The notes under the pieces: model-generated
Seen by the model: only the letters and a program-made list of their open reading frames with translations
Databases searched by the model: none
Told to the model about the DNA's origin: nothing
Part shown: positions 1 through 9,805 of the stretch, piece by piece
Layout of the letters: each line of letters starts with the position of its first letter
Numbering within the stretch: the first letter of the stretch is position 1
Origin: Sphingorhabdus sp. 109
Lineage (GTDB): Bacteria; Pseudomonadota; Alphaproteobacteria; Sphingomonadales; Sphingomonadaceae
Direction of reading: 5' to 3'
NCBI RefSeq assembly: GCF_902506555.1
Contig: NZ_LR732707.1
Location: forward strand, 954,001-1,018,000
DNA length: 64,000 bases
Position numbers and translations under genes: made by a program

Positions 1-1916
1 GCGTAGACAGACCTACCGGGCGAAACGAAACTGAACACCTGCTCATAACGCTCATTGAACAGGTTTTCAACGCGGCCAAACAGCTCGATGTTGCTGGCCA
101 GCTTCACCCGGCCGTTCAAATTGATCAACAGATAATCATCAAGCCGGACATCCACCGGCACATAGCTCGGATCGGTAAAGGCCACATCCTGCTGTGATCC
201 GTTGTAGCGCGCCACCAATGTCACCCCGGCCTTGTCGTCCGGCAAGTGCCAGTCAATGGCGATGCTGCCGATATGTTTCGGCCGCCGGACTTCCTGCACG
301 CCGTTTTCGCGTGCGCGCAGATAGGTGTAGTTGCCGTTGATCCGCCAGCTGTCATCCAGATCGATTTCCAGCCAGCTTTCCACGCCATCGCGTTTGGAAA
401 GGCTGTCCCGATTGGCCGGCGTCGCAGCAAAGGTGGGCGGCAGATAGGTTGTATAGATTTCGTCTTCCAGCTGGCTTTCGAAATAAGTCAGTCCGATCTT
501 GCCCCGACCGTCAAGGAAATTCTGCGTGACGCCAATTTCCCATCCTTCCGACTTTTCCGGGTTCAGATCCGGATTGCCTATATATATGCCGTCAAAATAG
601 CCGAACAGTTCAAAAAATCCGGGGTTTTTGACGCCGGTGCCATAAGCCGCCTGCAGCCGTGTACCTGTGGGCAGCAGATAGGCGCCTTGCACGCGATAGG
701 TGGTGACATTGGCGAAGCGTTCGTTGTCATCATATCTGATTGCTGCGCTGAACGATGCGCGACCACCGGCCTCCAGTTCATAGAGGCCAACAAGACCGAG
801 ATTCTCGTTACTCCGTTCACCGGTAAAGGCGAAGCCGGACGGATCATCGTTCCGGTAGGTTTCCCGCTCGAGGTCGGCGGCAAAAGTCACCCGGTGCTCG
901 ATCGCCCCACCGGTGAATTTCGCGGTGGTTTCATAGCTCCCCTTGAGGCGTTTGCCGATGCTGCCAGAGTTTTGCGAACCACCGGAATAGCCGCGTCGCT
1001 CGCTATTGGCGAATTGGGCCGACGCCCGATGGGTCCAGCGACCGTCCAGCAGATCCAGCTCGGCTTTAACCAGGCCATAGAGGCCGTCATTTTCGAACCC
1101 TTTGCCCGGACTGTCGATAATTTGCCCGAAATTTGCAGTTGTTGGATCGCTCTCGGTCCCGTTGAAATCTCCGCTATTTTCCGAATAGCGGGTGACGATG
1201 CCGAAACGAAGATTGTCGGCCGCCTGCAGATTGCCGACAAATCCGAAGGCTGCGCTGTCGCTGCCCAGGTCACGGGTCCCGCCGCGGGCATTGGGCTGGC
1301 CATCGGTGCTAACCATCGACGCAGTAACCACATAGTCGAATGCGCCGCTCTTCCCGCCGAACCGGGCCGCGCTGTTGAAGCTGTTGAACGAGCCTGCCTC
1401 GATCCGGGCGGAAAGGCCGGGCGCGGCTTCGCCGCTGAGGGTCCGGTAATGCACCACACCGCCAATGGCATCCGATCCATAAAGCGCGCTTTGCTGGCCT
1501 CTCAAAATCTCGATCTGGGCTGAATCATCGGCGATCAGGGTTCCGACATCAAACTCGCCGAAAAAGGGGTCAGACACCTCGATCCCGTCGATCAGGAACA
1601 GCGTGTGATTTCCTTCGGCACCGCGCAAACGCAGCTGGGTCTGGCCGGCGACGACGCTGACCGCGACTCCGGGGACGTCGCGCAGCACTTCTGAGACCTC
1701 GCGCACCTGACGGTTGATGATCTGGCTGCTGTCGATAACGGTCAGAGAGCCTGCATGGATATCCGGCGCGATGGCTTCGCCGGAGCGCGTTCCGGTGACG
1801 ACGATCAGATCATCGCGGTCGTCCGCAGCGGTGCTGTCCTGCGCGAAAGCGGCAGACCCGGATAATAGAGCGGCGCTGCCCAGAAGCTGAGCAGTCAATA
1901 GTGTGAATTTAGGCAT
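1..1916 (-). CDS. btuB: BtuB-like TonB-dependent receptor (3' end cut by window)
   Basis: Outer-membrane TonB-dependent transporter, most likely for vitamin B12 or another corrinoid. The minus-strand frame opens with ATG at 1916 and stays open for 638 codons to the window edge. It begins with a signal peptide (MPKFTLLTAQLLGSAALL, ending near AFAQ), followed by a TonB-box-like DDLIVVTGTR stretch. The plug domain shows typical motifs: QLRLRGAEGNHTLFLIDGIE, then ILRGQQSALYGSDAIGGVV. The barrel ends near PGRSVYA at the edge, so only a few C-terminal residues should be missing. Substrate assignment rests mainly on the cobalamin riboswitch just upstream, which is how BtuB genes are usually controlled. 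Family membership is clear; the corrinoid substrate is inferred. A long plus-strand open frame over this gene is a high-GC shadow. Confidence 0.88.
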   Translation of the reverse strand, partial: MPKFTLLTAQLLGSAALLSGSAAFAQDSTAADDRDDLIVVTGTRSGEAIAPDIHAGSLTVIDSSQIINRQVREVSEVLRDVPGVAVSVVAGQTQLRLRGAEGNHTLFLIDGIEVSDPFFGEFDVGTLIADDSAQIEILRGQQSALYGSDAIGGVVHYRTLSGEAAPGLSARIEAGSFNSFNSAARFGGKSGAFDYVVTASMVSTDGQPNARGGTRDLGSDSAAFGFVGNLQAADNLRFGIVTRYSENSGDFNGTESDPTTANFGQIIDSPGKGFENDGLYGLVKAELDLLDGRWTHRASAQFANSERRGYSGGSQNSGSIGKRLKGSYETTAKFTGGAIEHRVTFAADLERETYRNDDPSGFAFTGERSNENLGLVGLYELEAGGRASFSAAIRYDDNERFANVTTYRVQGAYLLPTGTRLQAAYGTGVKNPGFFELFGYFDGIYIGNPDLNPEKSEGWEIGVTQNFLDGRGKIGLTYFESQLEDEIYTTYLPPTFAATPANRDSLSKRDGVESWLEIDLDDSWRINGNYTYLRARENGVQEVRRPKHIGSIAIDWHLPDDKAGVTLVARYNGSQQDVAFTDPSYVPVDVRLDDYLLINLNGRVKLASNIELFGRVENLFNERYEQVFSFVSPGRSVY

Positions 1917-2010
1917 TGGAATATTCCCTTATGTTAACGACCAATATTGCCGTTACGCAGGGAAAAGCCCCGTTCACCCGACACACCCCGTCCGGCTGAA
2001 GAACGACGAT

Positions 2011-2215
2011 ATAGGGCAGGTCTCCTGACTTGCGGATCGCTGTCGATATGCCGCCTTCCCAGATCCGCAGATCCAGTGGCATATGGCATATCGGCTAGCC
2101 GCTTACAGTTGCGGGGGCAGTACCGGATTTGAAGGGGCCAGAGCCAGCTTCTCACCGATTTCCCTTTAAATTCTCGATTAAGAGAAACCCGATATCTGGC
2201 GCCCCATTCGTCGAA
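2011..2215 (-). promoter_or_regulatory. Cobalamin (AdoCbl) riboswitch
   Basis: Reading the minus strand, the conserved blocks of the cobalamin aptamer occur in order. A GGGAA...GGTGAGAA block lies around 2149-2168. A GCCCCCGCAACTGTAAGC block (the B12 box) lies around 2101-2118, preceded by AATCCGG. The closing AGGAGACCTGCC lies around 2015-2027. The element sits about 100 bases upstream of the BtuB-like start on the same strand. In this family, bound adenosylcobalamin represses expression of the transporter. The outer limits given are approximate because the variable peripheral stems cannot be delimited by eye. Confidence 0.93.
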
Positions 2216-2412
2216 AACGATTCGAGTTGCAAGCCCAAATTTCAATCGGATTGGGACGAGGGGCCTATCCATTTTCACCATCGTGTGTGCGTCGGCAACA
2301 GCATTCAGGCTGATTCCGGAAGGTAAAATTTAACAGGGTGAGGGTGGAATCTGCTTCGCTCCTGAATTCCAGTTATGCTATAGGATGAGGCCTCACTTTA
2401 GGAATGATAGTC

Positions 2413-2760
2413 ATGATTGCATTTTTGAGTATTGCCTTGTTCAGCACCGTTTCAGCCGCAACAATTGCCGATGCGGAAACCGCGCGGGTTGCCTATTCCA
2501 ACTGTCTCGTCGACTTCACAACAGCGCAGCTGGATGAGAAGACTGGCACCGGCGCGTTTAAAAAGGCCGCAAAGACAGCTTGTACCGCTGAGCGCGATGC
2601 GATGATCTCCGCCATCACAAAAGATGAGATAACTTACGGCAGTTCGGACGAGGAAGCGGCCCAGTTTGCCAAGGAAGAAGCCGACGGCGTTCTATATGCC
2701 TTTACCGACAGCTATGCCGGTTATGCGAGTTCCAGTACGCGCCCCGTGAAGCAGGACTGA
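2413..2760 (+). CDS. Small exported protein of unknown function
   Basis: Encodes about 115 residues. An ATG lies at 2404, but AGGA at 2400-2403 is correctly spaced only for the ATG at 2413, so the later start is preferred. The N-terminus (MIAFLSIALFSTVSA) is a short signal peptide with likely cleavage after VSA. The mature part is acidic and alanine-rich and has two cysteines (NCLVDF and TACTAERD) that could form a disulfide. No family was recognised. It stands alone, downstream of and divergent from the BtuB-like gene, with a GC-rich hairpin just after its stop. Confidence 0.7.
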   Translation: MIAFLSIALFSTVSAATIADAETARVAYSNCLVDFTTAQLDEKTGTGAFKKAAKTACTAERDAMISAITKDEITYGSSDEEAAQFAKEEADGVLYAFTDSYAGYASSSTRPVKQD

Positions 2761-3117
2761 AACCGGACCGGCGGCATTGTCAGTGTCCGCGCTGGAGCGC
2801 GGGGCAGGGGATGGATAGTGGCCGGGGCCGTGTCAGATATTTTGACGATTCCAGATACCGCTGATCAATCGCGAATTTTGCCTGCGCGCATCGTTTCGGG
2901 CGCTGTTCGCAGGTGATTTTACCCGCCCTGATCGGCGGCCTTTCCTGGAACCAGATCGAAAAGCGTTCATGCCCCGTCACCGTCGCGACCTAATATAATC
3001 GCGTGCGGACGCTAAAACATTGCCCGATAGCACCAATGGCTGTACGGGCTGCACCTCTGTGCGGGAATTTATCGGCGTGCACGGGCCAATCGCACGATCG
3101 AGGACATATAAACTCAA
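2761..3117. other. Intergenic stretch with a GC hairpin
   Basis: No gene was recognised in this 357-base gap. A perfect 6-bp stem with a TGGA loop (CCGCGC/GCGCGG) lies at 2787-2802, 26 bases after the preceding stop. It has no following T-run, so it is only a weak terminator candidate. The short open frames here show no signal peptide, ribosome binding site or known motif. Confidence 0.5.
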
Positions 3118-3438
3118 ATGCCGCCATTCACACCACCGACTTTCCAGGAACGCACGCAGATGGCAGCCAAAGCCAAACAGGCTGCCCTCAAGAAGCTGAA
3201 AGAAAAACCGCCGCTGAGCGATGAGGTCATTGCCGAACGCAAGGCCGCGCAACTTGCGCGCGAGGAAAAGCAGGCGGCGGCGAGCGAAGCAAAGCGCGCG
3301 GCCTTTGAACAGGCGAAAGCGGAGCGCAAGGCGGTAAAGGAAAAAGCCAAGCCGAAGCTTGCCTTGGGACTCACGGAAGCGGAAAAAAAGGCCGCTCGCG
3401 ATGAGCGCTATGCCAAGCGGAAAAAACGCCGGAAATAA
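3118..3438 (+). CDS. Lysine/glutamate-rich small protein, DUF6481-like
   Basis: Encodes 106 residues, very rich in Ala, Lys, Glu and Arg. It starts MPPFTPPTFQERTQMAAKAK and ends RDERYAKRKKRRK. The layout matches the small DUF6481 family I associate with sphingomonads: a short F/P-x-F-x-ER start, a long charged helix rich in AERKAA repeats and a strongly basic tail. The protein is predicted to be almost entirely helical and cytoplasmic, and the basic C-terminus could bind nucleic acid. The family has no established function. An internal ATG (TQMAAKAK) is a possible alternative start, but the PPF..PTFQER head argues for the first one. Confidence 0.75.
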   Translation: MPPFTPPTFQERTQMAAKAKQAALKKLKEKPPLSDEVIAERKAAQLAREEKQAAASEAKRAAFEQAKAERKAVKEKAKPKLALGLTEAEKKAARDERYAKRKKRRK

Positions 3439-3841
3439 ATCTCGGGCGCCAGGTTCGACAGACTTTTCGGACCGGATCGCCAGCCCGTTCGGCTTGACTG
3501 AAGAACATAACGCGAGACCGGTTGGGCTGCCGGCTATGTGCTCGGCTGCCTCTATACACCCTCTCCGGTCTCCCGGATCAGCCCTATTCGGTTCAACGAC
3601 GACGTTGAATTATCGACTTGTGGCCGTGTGTACGGACCCTACACAAGGATCAATCCGGTGGCCCCGACCGGCGGGCGATGCATATTGATCGGTGCGCATA
3701 TGTCTGACCCCTGATTTACCCAAGTTGGCGGCCGAACGGTTCACCGGGCGGACTGTCCGGCTGTTCTCGCGTTGGCCAACCCAATTGACACGGCGCACCG
3801 CATCTGTTCTGCATCCAACTATAAATATAGAGGAGAGAAGA
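3439..3841. other. Intergenic region upstream of the beta-oxidation gene
   Basis: This 403-base gap has no convincing coding potential. Its last bases carry the strong purine-rich ribosome binding site of the next gene (GAGGAGAGAAGA ending next to the ATG at 3842). The promoter of the rightward fatty-acid gene pair must lie here, but no clear -35/-10 pair could be assigned. Confidence 0.45.
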
Positions 3842-5878
3842 ATGTCTGTCGTGACAACGGAAAAGCATGGCAATGTCCTGGTCATCTTTTCGGACAACCC
3901 TCCGGTTAACGCGCTGGGATCGGTCGTTCGCCAAGGATTGTGCGACGGTATCGATCAAGCCTTGTCCGATGACGAAGTCGAGGCTGTGGTTATCCGCTGC
4001 GACGGACGGACTTTTTTTGCCGGCGCCGACATTTCAGAATTTGGCAAACCAATGAAGGGGCCCGATCTGGGGCAGGCGATTGACCGGCTCGAAGCGAGCA
4101 GCAAGCCGGTGGTCGCGGCGATCCACGGCACCGCTTTGGGCGGGGGCTGTGAAGTGGCTCTCGCCTGTCATTACCGGGTGGCGGTTCCTTCGGCAAAAAT
4201 GGGGCTGCCGGAGGTGAAATTGGGCCTGATTCCAGGTGCGGCCGGGACCCAGCGCCTGCCGCGAGTTGTTGGGGCCGAAGCGGCCTTGCCACTGGTGGTT
4301 ATTGGCAATCCGATTTCGGCGCAAAAGGCGCACGCTATCGGTTTGGTTGACAAGCTGGTTGGCGAAGACAGCCTGGCCGATGACGCCATTGCCTTCGCCC
4401 GCGAACAGATTGGCAAGGAGCCGCCACGCTCTTCCGAAGGCACGGCCAATCAGGATGGCGTGAAAAACCCCGCTATCTTTGATGAGTTCCGGCAGAAAAA
4501 CGGTCGCAAAATTCGCGGATTTGACGCGCCGGAAGCCGCTATTCAGGCGGTGAAGGCTGCCGGGCTACTTTCCTATGTCGAAGGCGTCGCCAAGGAGCGC
4601 GAGCTTTTCACCAAGCTGATGACCGGGACCCAGTCGGCAGCCATGCGGCACTATTTCTTTGCCGAACGCGCCGCCAATAAGATTGACGGTATCGACCCCA
4701 ATATCGATCTTATCCCGATCATGAAGGTCGGCATCCTGGGGGCCGGGACCATGGGCGGTGGTATTGCCATGAATTTTCTGTCCGCGGGCATCCCGGTGAC
4801 TATTGTCGAACTGAAAGAAGAAGCGCTCGACCGCGGCGTTGGCGTGATCCGCAAAAATTACGAGAATACGGCCAAGCGCGGTCGTATGACCCAGCAGCAA
4901 GTCGAAGATGCCATGAGCATTCTGACGCCCAGCCTGTCTTATGATGATCTGGCTGACTGCGATCTGGTGATCGAAGCGGTGTTCGAAAATATGAATGTTA
5001 AAAAAGACGTATTCACCAAGCTCGACGGCATTGTGAAACAGGGCGCAATACTGGCCAGCAACACCAGCTATCTGAATATTGACGAAATTGCTGCGGTCAC
5101 GAAGCGACCGGAATATGTTCTCGGCCTGCACTTTTTCTCGCCCGCCAATGTGATGAAATTGCTCGAAATCGTGCGCGGCGAGAAAACGGCCGACAATGTG
5201 CTGATGACGGCAATGAAACTGTCTAAGAAGATTGGCAAGGTTGCTGCGGTTTCCGGCGTCTGTCCCGGATTTATCGGCAACCGGATGCTCAGCCCCCGCC
5301 AGGAGCAGGCCAATGCAATGATCGTGGAAGGGGCCAATTACTGGGACGTCGACGATGTCTTGCTCGATTTCGGTTTTCCGATGGGCCCGTTCCAGATGTC
5401 CGATCTGGCCGGCGTCGATATCGGCTGGCATCGCGATCCGGATCGCATCGAAAGCTTGCGGGATGCCTTATGCGCAACCGGTCGCTGGGGCCAGAAGGTC
5501 GGCAAGGGATTTTACGATTATGATGAAGCGAGGCAACGCACGCCCTCTGATGAAGTCAGGAAGATCATCGCCGAATTCGCCGCCAAGGCCGGCAAGGAAC
5601 AGCGTGAAATTTCGAAAGACGAGATCCGGGAGCGACTGCTCTATCCGATGGTCAATGAAGGCGCGAAAATCCTCGAAGAAGGCATGGCGCAGCGGGCGAG
5701 CGATATCGATGTCGTCTGGATCAACGGCTATGGCTGGCCGCTTTATACCGGAGGGCCGATGTTCTGGGCCGATACGATCGGGCTCGGCGAAATCGTGGCC
5801 GGTCTGGTAAAACACGGATTGCCGGTCGCAAAACTGCTGAAGGAAAAAGCCGATGAAGGAGGCACGTTCAACGGATAG
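3842..5878 (+). CDS. Bifunctional enoyl-CoA hydratase / 3-hydroxyacyl-CoA dehydrogenase (FadB/FadJ type)
   Basis: Multifunctional beta-oxidation enzyme of 678 residues that hydrates trans-2-enoyl-CoA and oxidises the resulting 3-hydroxyacyl-CoA with NAD. Residues 1 to about 290 form a crotonase domain. It has the oxyanion-hole segment [12 protein letters not shown] and both catalytic glutamate regions (GGGCEVALA and GLPEVKLGL). The NAD-binding Rossmann motif [13 protein letters not shown] begins near residue 299. The [15 protein letters not shown] segment carries the catalytic His/Glu dyad. The C-terminal helical dehydrogenase domains follow, including [17 protein letters not shown]. The frame opens 150 bases earlier, but the ATG at 3842 has the ribosome binding site and starts the crotonase fold. 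Its thiolase partner is encoded nearby on the opposite strand. Confidence 0.92.
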   Translation: MSVVTTEKHGNVLVIFSDNPPVNALGSVVRQGLCDGIDQALSDDEVEAVVIRCDGRTFFAGADISEFGKPMKGPDLGQAIDRLEASSKPVVAAIHGTALGGGCEVALACHYRVAVPSAKMGLPEVKLGLIPGAAGTQRLPRVVGAEAALPLVVIGNPISAQKAHAIGLVDKLVGEDSLADDAIAFAREQIGKEPPRSSEGTANQDGVKNPAIFDEFRQKNGRKIRGFDAPEAAIQAVKAAGLLSYVEGVAKERELFTKLMTGTQSAAMRHYFFAERAANKIDGIDPNIDLIPIMKVGILGAGTMGGGIAMNFLSAGIPVTIVELKEEALDRGVGVIRKNYENTAKRGRMTQQQVEDAMSILTPSLSYDDLADCDLVIEAVFENMNVKKDVFTKLDGIVKQGAILASNTSYLNIDEIAAVTKRPEYVLGLHFFSPANVMKLLEIVRGEKTADNVLMTAMKLSKKIGKVAAVSGVCPGFIGNRMLSPRQEQANAMIVEGANYWDVDDVLLDFGFPMGPFQMSDLAGVDIGWHRDPDRIESLRDALCATGRWGQKVGKGFYDYDEARQRTPSDEVRKIIAEFAAKAGKEQREISKDEIRERLLYPMVNEGAKILEEGMAQRASDIDVVWINGYGWPLYTGGPMFWADTIGLGEIVAGLVKHGLPVAKLLKEKADEGGTFNG

Positions 5879-5908
5879 GCCCACGCTTGTCGATCAGGAG
5901 AGAAAAAT

Positions 5909-7651
5909 TTGTCAGTTGAAGCACGAGATTCGCTGGAAAAGTGGACACCGCCCGCTGGATGGCCCGTACGATCGCGCAAGGATGTGGAAGCCATATTGTG
6001 CGCACCCGGTCAGCCGTTTGAAATGGAGATGGTCGATATAGACGGGGTGCCGACCCGCGTCTGGAAAAATGCCCATCCCACGTTGGCCGCCCTGGCGGAC
6101 CATGCCCGGAGCCATGGTGACAGCGAATTTCTGATCTATGCAGATGAGCGCGTAACCTATGAGGCCTGGTATCGCGCCGTTGCCGCTCTGGCGTCGGAGC
6201 TTCACAATATCGGCGTGTCCAAGGGCGACCGGGTTTCGCTGGCAATGCGGAATTTGCCCGAATGGCCGGTGATCTTCTTTGCCGCAGCGTCGATTGGCGC
6301 AATTGTTGTCCCGCTAAACGCGTGGTGGACCGATCAGGAACTGGTTTTCGGACTGACCAATTCGCAGACCAGCGTGCTGCTTTGCGACGCCGAGCGATGG
6401 GACCGGATCGCGCCGCATATGGCGGACTTGCCCGATCTGAAACATATCATCGTGGCACGCGGACAGGCCGCTTTGGCAAACCCGGCGCGCGCGCTGGAAG
6501 ATATTATCGGTCGACCCAATGCCTACGCCGATCTACCGGATCAGAAGCTGCCGGCGGTTGATATTGCGCCTGATGATCCGGCGACAATTTTCTACACTAG
6601 CGGCACGACCGGACAGCCCAAAGGCGCGCTGGGTTCGCACCGCAACCTCACCACCAATGCCGTCTCGGTCGGCTATTCCGGCGCGGCGGCAGCCTTGCGA
6701 CGCGGCGACGAACTTCCCGAGCCGGCGGTGCGCGTCGGTCTGACCGTGGTTCCGATGTTCCATTGCACTGCCTGTTCGGCGATCATGATGCCGACCGTTC
6801 ACGGCGGCCATAAAATGGTCTTTCTGCACAAATGGGATACCGTCCGGGCGATGGAAATCATCGAGAAGGAAAAGGTCAATTCAACCGGCGGGGTCCCGTT
6901 CATCGCGTGGCAGCTTATCGAACATCCGGATCGCGACCAATATGATCTGAGCTCCATCGATTCCATCGCCTATGGCGGCGCGCCCTCGGCGCCCGAGCTT
7001 GCCAGGAAGATTTACGAAGTGTTTGGCGCGCTGCCCGGTAATGGCTGGGGCATGACCGAAACCATGGCGACGGTGACGACGCATACGGCCGAGGATTATC
7101 TCAATCGCCCGACCAGTTGCGGCCCGCCGGTGGCCGCCGCCGACCTGAAAATCATGAGCGATGACGGCAATCAGGAAATGCCGGTCGGCGAAGTCGGCGA
7201 ACTCTGGGCCCGCGGCCCGATGGTGGTCAAAGGCTATTGGAACCGTCCGGAAGCAACCGCTGAAACCTTCGTCAATGGCTGGGTGCGCACCGGCGATCTG
7301 GCGCGACTGGATGAAGAAGGCTTCTGCCATATCGTCGACCGCGCCAAAGACATGATCATTCGGGGCGGCGAAAATATCTACTCGTCCGAGGTGGAAAATA
7401 TTCTCTATGATCATCCGGCGGTCATGGATGCCGCTCTCGTCGGTGTCGACCACAAAACACTGGGCGAAGAACCGGCGGCTATCGTGCAACTGGCTCCGGG
7501 AAAGACCGCCAGCGAGACGGAAATTCAGCAATGGGTCCGGGAAAGGATGGCTGCATTCAACGTGCCGGTAAAAGTGCTCTTCCGGACCGAAAGCCTGCCG
7601 CGCAACGCCAACGGAAAAATCCTGAAGAAGGACCTGAAGGCGCTGTTCTGA
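5909..7651 (+). CDS. Acyl-CoA ligase (class I adenylate-forming enzyme)
   Basis: Encodes 580 residues that activate a carboxylic acid, probably a fatty acid, with ATP and CoA. The AMP-binding signature YTSGTTGQPKGA lies near residue 228. GWGMTETMATV (motif A5), the RTGDLARLD hinge region and the C-terminal lysine in NANGKILKKD are all present. Translation starts at a TTG (5909) with AGGAGAG at 5897-5903 upstream; no better ATG fits. It follows the hydratase/dehydrogenase gene by 30 bases on the same strand, so they are probably cotranscribed as an activation-plus-oxidation pair. The exact chain-length preference cannot be read from the sequence. Confidence 0.88.
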   Translation: MSVEARDSLEKWTPPAGWPVRSRKDVEAILCAPGQPFEMEMVDIDGVPTRVWKNAHPTLAALADHARSHGDSEFLIYADERVTYEAWYRAVAALASELHNIGVSKGDRVSLAMRNLPEWPVIFFAAASIGAIVVPLNAWWTDQELVFGLTNSQTSVLLCDAERWDRIAPHMADLPDLKHIIVARGQAALANPARALEDIIGRPNAYADLPDQKLPAVDIAPDDPATIFYTSGTTGQPKGALGSHRNLTTNAVSVGYSGAAAALRRGDELPEPAVRVGLTVVPMFHCTACSAIMMPTVHGGHKMVFLHKWDTVRAMEIIEKEKVNSTGGVPFIAWQLIEHPDRDQYDLSSIDSIAYGGAPSAPELARKIYEVFGALPGNGWGMTETMATVTTHTAEDYLNRPTSCGPPVAAADLKIMSDDGNQEMPVGEVGELWARGPMVVKGYWNRPEATAETFVNGWVRTGDLARLDEEGFCHIVDRAKDMIIRGGENIYSSEVENILYDHPAVMDAALVGVDHKTLGEEPAAIVQLAPGKTASETEIQQWVRERMAAFNVPVKVLFRTESLPRNANGKILKKDLKALF

Positions 7652-7654
7652 GGC

Positions 7655-8584
7655 TCAAGCGCTCGGCGGCGTCAGGCGCATAAGGCCTTCCTGAACAGCA
7701 GAAGCAATCAGCGTGCCGTCTTGCCGGTATAGTGAGCCGCGGTTGAGGCCGCGCGTATTGCCGGTCCAGTCGCTGTCCATCACGTAGCAGACCCACTGGT
7801 CCATTCTGAAATCGTCATGGAACCACATGGCATGATCAAGGCTGGTCGAGAATAGTCCGGGCGTCGTCCAGTGCAGGCCATGCGGTATCATGGATGTCGA
7901 CAGCAGTCCCATGTCAGAGGCGAAGGCCAGGGTTGCCTTGTGGGTCAGCGGGTCATCGGGCAGGGGAGCGATGGTCCTGAACCATTGATATTGATGTGCG
8001 TGGCTTGTTTTGCCTTCGGGTTCAAAGCTGCGGATTTCAAAGGGTCTCGGCATACTCATCCGCTCGATATGATCGTCCGAAACCTCAGGGTTCCGGGCAA
8101 TTTGCTCCATCGCGGTCATACAGTCTGCCGGCGGCAAGACATCGGGCATATCTACCTGATGATGTAGCCCTTCCGCCGGTTTCTGGAAGGAAGCGGTCAG
8201 ATTGAATATCACTTTGTCATTTTGACGGACAACAACCCGGCGATTGGAAATGCTGCGTCCGTCAAAGTCGCGGTGCACCCGAAAATGCAGCGGCTTGGTT
8301 TCGTCGCCGGCCCGCAGGAAATAGGAGTGGAGCGAATGGATATTTTTCTCGTCATCGACCGTCCGGTCTGCCGCGACAATCGCCTGGGCAATCACCTGGC
8401 CACCGAAAATCCGCTCACGCGTGGTGGAACTCAAAGCCGGATAAATGAATTCGTCATTCCCGTCCGCAGTGAGCGTGAAAGTGCGGAGCAATCCGGCGAT
8501 CAGCTCATCTGCCGGTACCGAGTTGCGATGGGCCTCAGCGGTGGCTAGCCGCCGCGCGACTTGTTCGTCTGTTAATTTATGCAA
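7655..8584 (-). CDS. tesB: Acyl-CoA thioesterase II
   Basis: Double-hotdog thioesterase of 309 residues that hydrolyses acyl-CoA to free acid and CoA. The first hotdog carries RIFGGQVIAQAI and SYFLRAGDETKP. The second carries LDHAMWFHDDFRMDQWV and ends GSLYRQDGTLIASAVQEGL, the signature region of TesB holding the catalytic Asp/Thr/Gln set. Length is normal for TesB. The start appears to be TTG at 8584 with AAGGA upstream. Its stop is only 3 bases from the stop of the convergent acyl-CoA ligase. Same-strand proximity to the thiolase upstream suggests cotranscription within one fatty-acid locus. Confidence 0.9.
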   Translation of the reverse strand: MHKLTDEQVARRLATAEAHRNSVPADELIAGLLRTFTLTADGNDEFIYPALSSTTRERIFGGQVIAQAIVAADRTVDDEKNIHSLHSYFLRAGDETKPLHFRVHRDFDGRSISNRRVVVRQNDKVIFNLTASFQKPAEGLHHQVDMPDVLPPADCMTAMEQIARNPEVSDDHIERMSMPRPFEIRSFEPEGKTSHAHQYQWFRTIAPLPDDPLTHKATLAFASDMGLLSTSMIPHGLHWTTPGLFSTSLDHAMWFHDDFRMDQWVCYVMDSDWTGNTRGLNRGSLYRQDGTLIASAVQEGLMRLTPPSA

Positions 8585-8632
8585 AGCTGTTACTATTCCT
8601 TGTAATCAATCATGGTCCGACGGTGTTTTAGC

Positions 8633-9805
8633 TCAGGGATATATTTCGAAAAGTCCGGCGCCGCCTTGTCCACCGCCGATGCACATGGTGACAACACCCC
8701 ATTTGGCACCCCGCCTGCGGCCTTCCTGCAACAGATGACCGGCACAGCGCGCGCCGGTCATGCCGAAGGGATGGCCGATCGAGATAGAGCCGCCGTTGAC
8801 GTTATATTTTTCCGGATCAATACCCAGCCGGTCGCGGCTGTACAGGCACTGGCTGGCGAACGCCTCGTTGAGTTCCCAGATATCGATGTCGTCCACGGTC
8901 AGGCCCTGGCGCTCCAACAGTTTGGGAACCGCAAATACCGGGCCAATGCCCATTTCATCCGGTTCGCACCCGGCGACCGCCCAGGAGACAAAGCGCCCGA
9001 GCGGTTTCAACCCGCGACGCTCCGCTTCCTTCGCTTCCATCAGCACGAGAGCGGCCGCTCCGTCGGACAGCTGGCTGGCATTCCCCGCCGTGATATATTT
9101 GTCTTCGCCCATGATCGGTTTGAGACTGGCAAGACCTTCCAACGTGGTGGTCGGACGATTGCACTCGTCCCGGTCGACCGTGTAGTCAACGACGGTTTCT
9201 TCCTTGCTCTCCTTGTCGACCCGCTTCATTTTAGTCTGCATCGGCACGATCTCATCATCAAAAAGACCGGCTTCCTGAGCTTTCGCTATGCGCTGCTGCG
9301 ATTGCAGGGAATATTCGTCCTGATATTCGCGGCTGATATTATAGCGCTCTGCAACGATATCGGCGGTCTCGATCATCGGCATGAAAATCGCGGGAGCGAT
9401 CGTCAGGATTTTCTCGTCGATCGTGCCTTCCGGCGCGCGCGGGCCCTGCATCGATATGCTTTCGACGCCGCCTGCAACCACGCAATCGGCACCGTCGCCG
9501 CGGATATGGTTTGCGGCAATGGCAATCGCCTGCATGCCGGACGAGCAAAAGCGGTTGATCGTCGCGCCTGCGGTTGTTTTGGGAAGGCCGGCCAGAAGCG
9601 CCGCGTTGCGTCCGATATTGGGTGCCCCGTGCGCGACATTGCCAAATATGCAATCATCGACATAATCCGCTTCAACACCCGATTTGGCCACTGCATGTTT
9701 GATAGCATGGGCCGCCATGGTCATTGGGGGCGTGATATTGAAACCGCCACGAGCGGCTTTGGCTAGACCCGTTCGAGCATAGGATACGACGACTGCTTCA
9801 CGCAT
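8633..9805 (-). CDS. Acetyl-CoA C-acyltransferase (thiolase)
   Basis: Degradative thiolase of 390 residues that cleaves 3-ketoacyl-CoA to acetyl-CoA and a shortened acyl-CoA, the last step of beta-oxidation. The nucleophilic cysteine is in NRFCSSGMQA (Cys87). The C-terminal catalytic His and Cys are in SIGHPFGMTGAR and VTMCIGGGQGGAG. The frame is open 32 codons further upstream, but the ATG at 9805 is preceded by AGGAG and begins the canonical MREAVVVSYARTG start. It lies 48 bases upstream of tesB on the same strand. It is the natural partner of the hydratase/dehydrogenase at 3842. Confidence 0.92.
   Translation of the reverse strand: MREAVVVSYARTGLAKAARGGFNITPPMTMAAHAIKHAVAKSGVEADYVDDCIFGNVAHGAPNIGRNAALLAGLPKTTAGATINRFCSSGMQAIAIAANHIRGDGADCVVAGGVESISMQGPRAPEGTIDEKILTIAPAIFMPMIETADIVAERYNISREYQDEYSLQSQQRIAKAQEAGLFDDEIVPMQTKMKRVDKESKEETVVDYTVDRDECNRPTTTLEGLASLKPIMGEDKYITAGNASQLSDGAAALVLMEAKEAERRGLKPLGRFVSWAVAGCEPDEMGIGPVFAVPKLLERQGLTVDDIDIWELNEAFASQCLYSRDRLGIDPEKYNVNGGSISIGHPFGMTGARCAGHLLQEGRRRGAKWGVVTMCIGGGQGGAGLFEIYP

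Noticed and set aside
246-1523. Long plus-strand open frame of about 425 codons
   Set aside because: It is antisense to the BtuB-like receptor, whose signal peptide and plug motifs prove the minus strand. No ribosome binding site or family motif is present.
4565-5431. Minus-strand open frame of 288 codons opposite the hydratase/dehydrogenase
   Set aside because: The plus-strand frame carries the Rossmann motif and His/Glu dyad in exactly this region.
8612-9766. Long plus-strand open frame opposite the thiolase
   Set aside because: The minus strand encodes an intact thiolase with all catalytic residues; the antisense frame is a codon-bias shadow.
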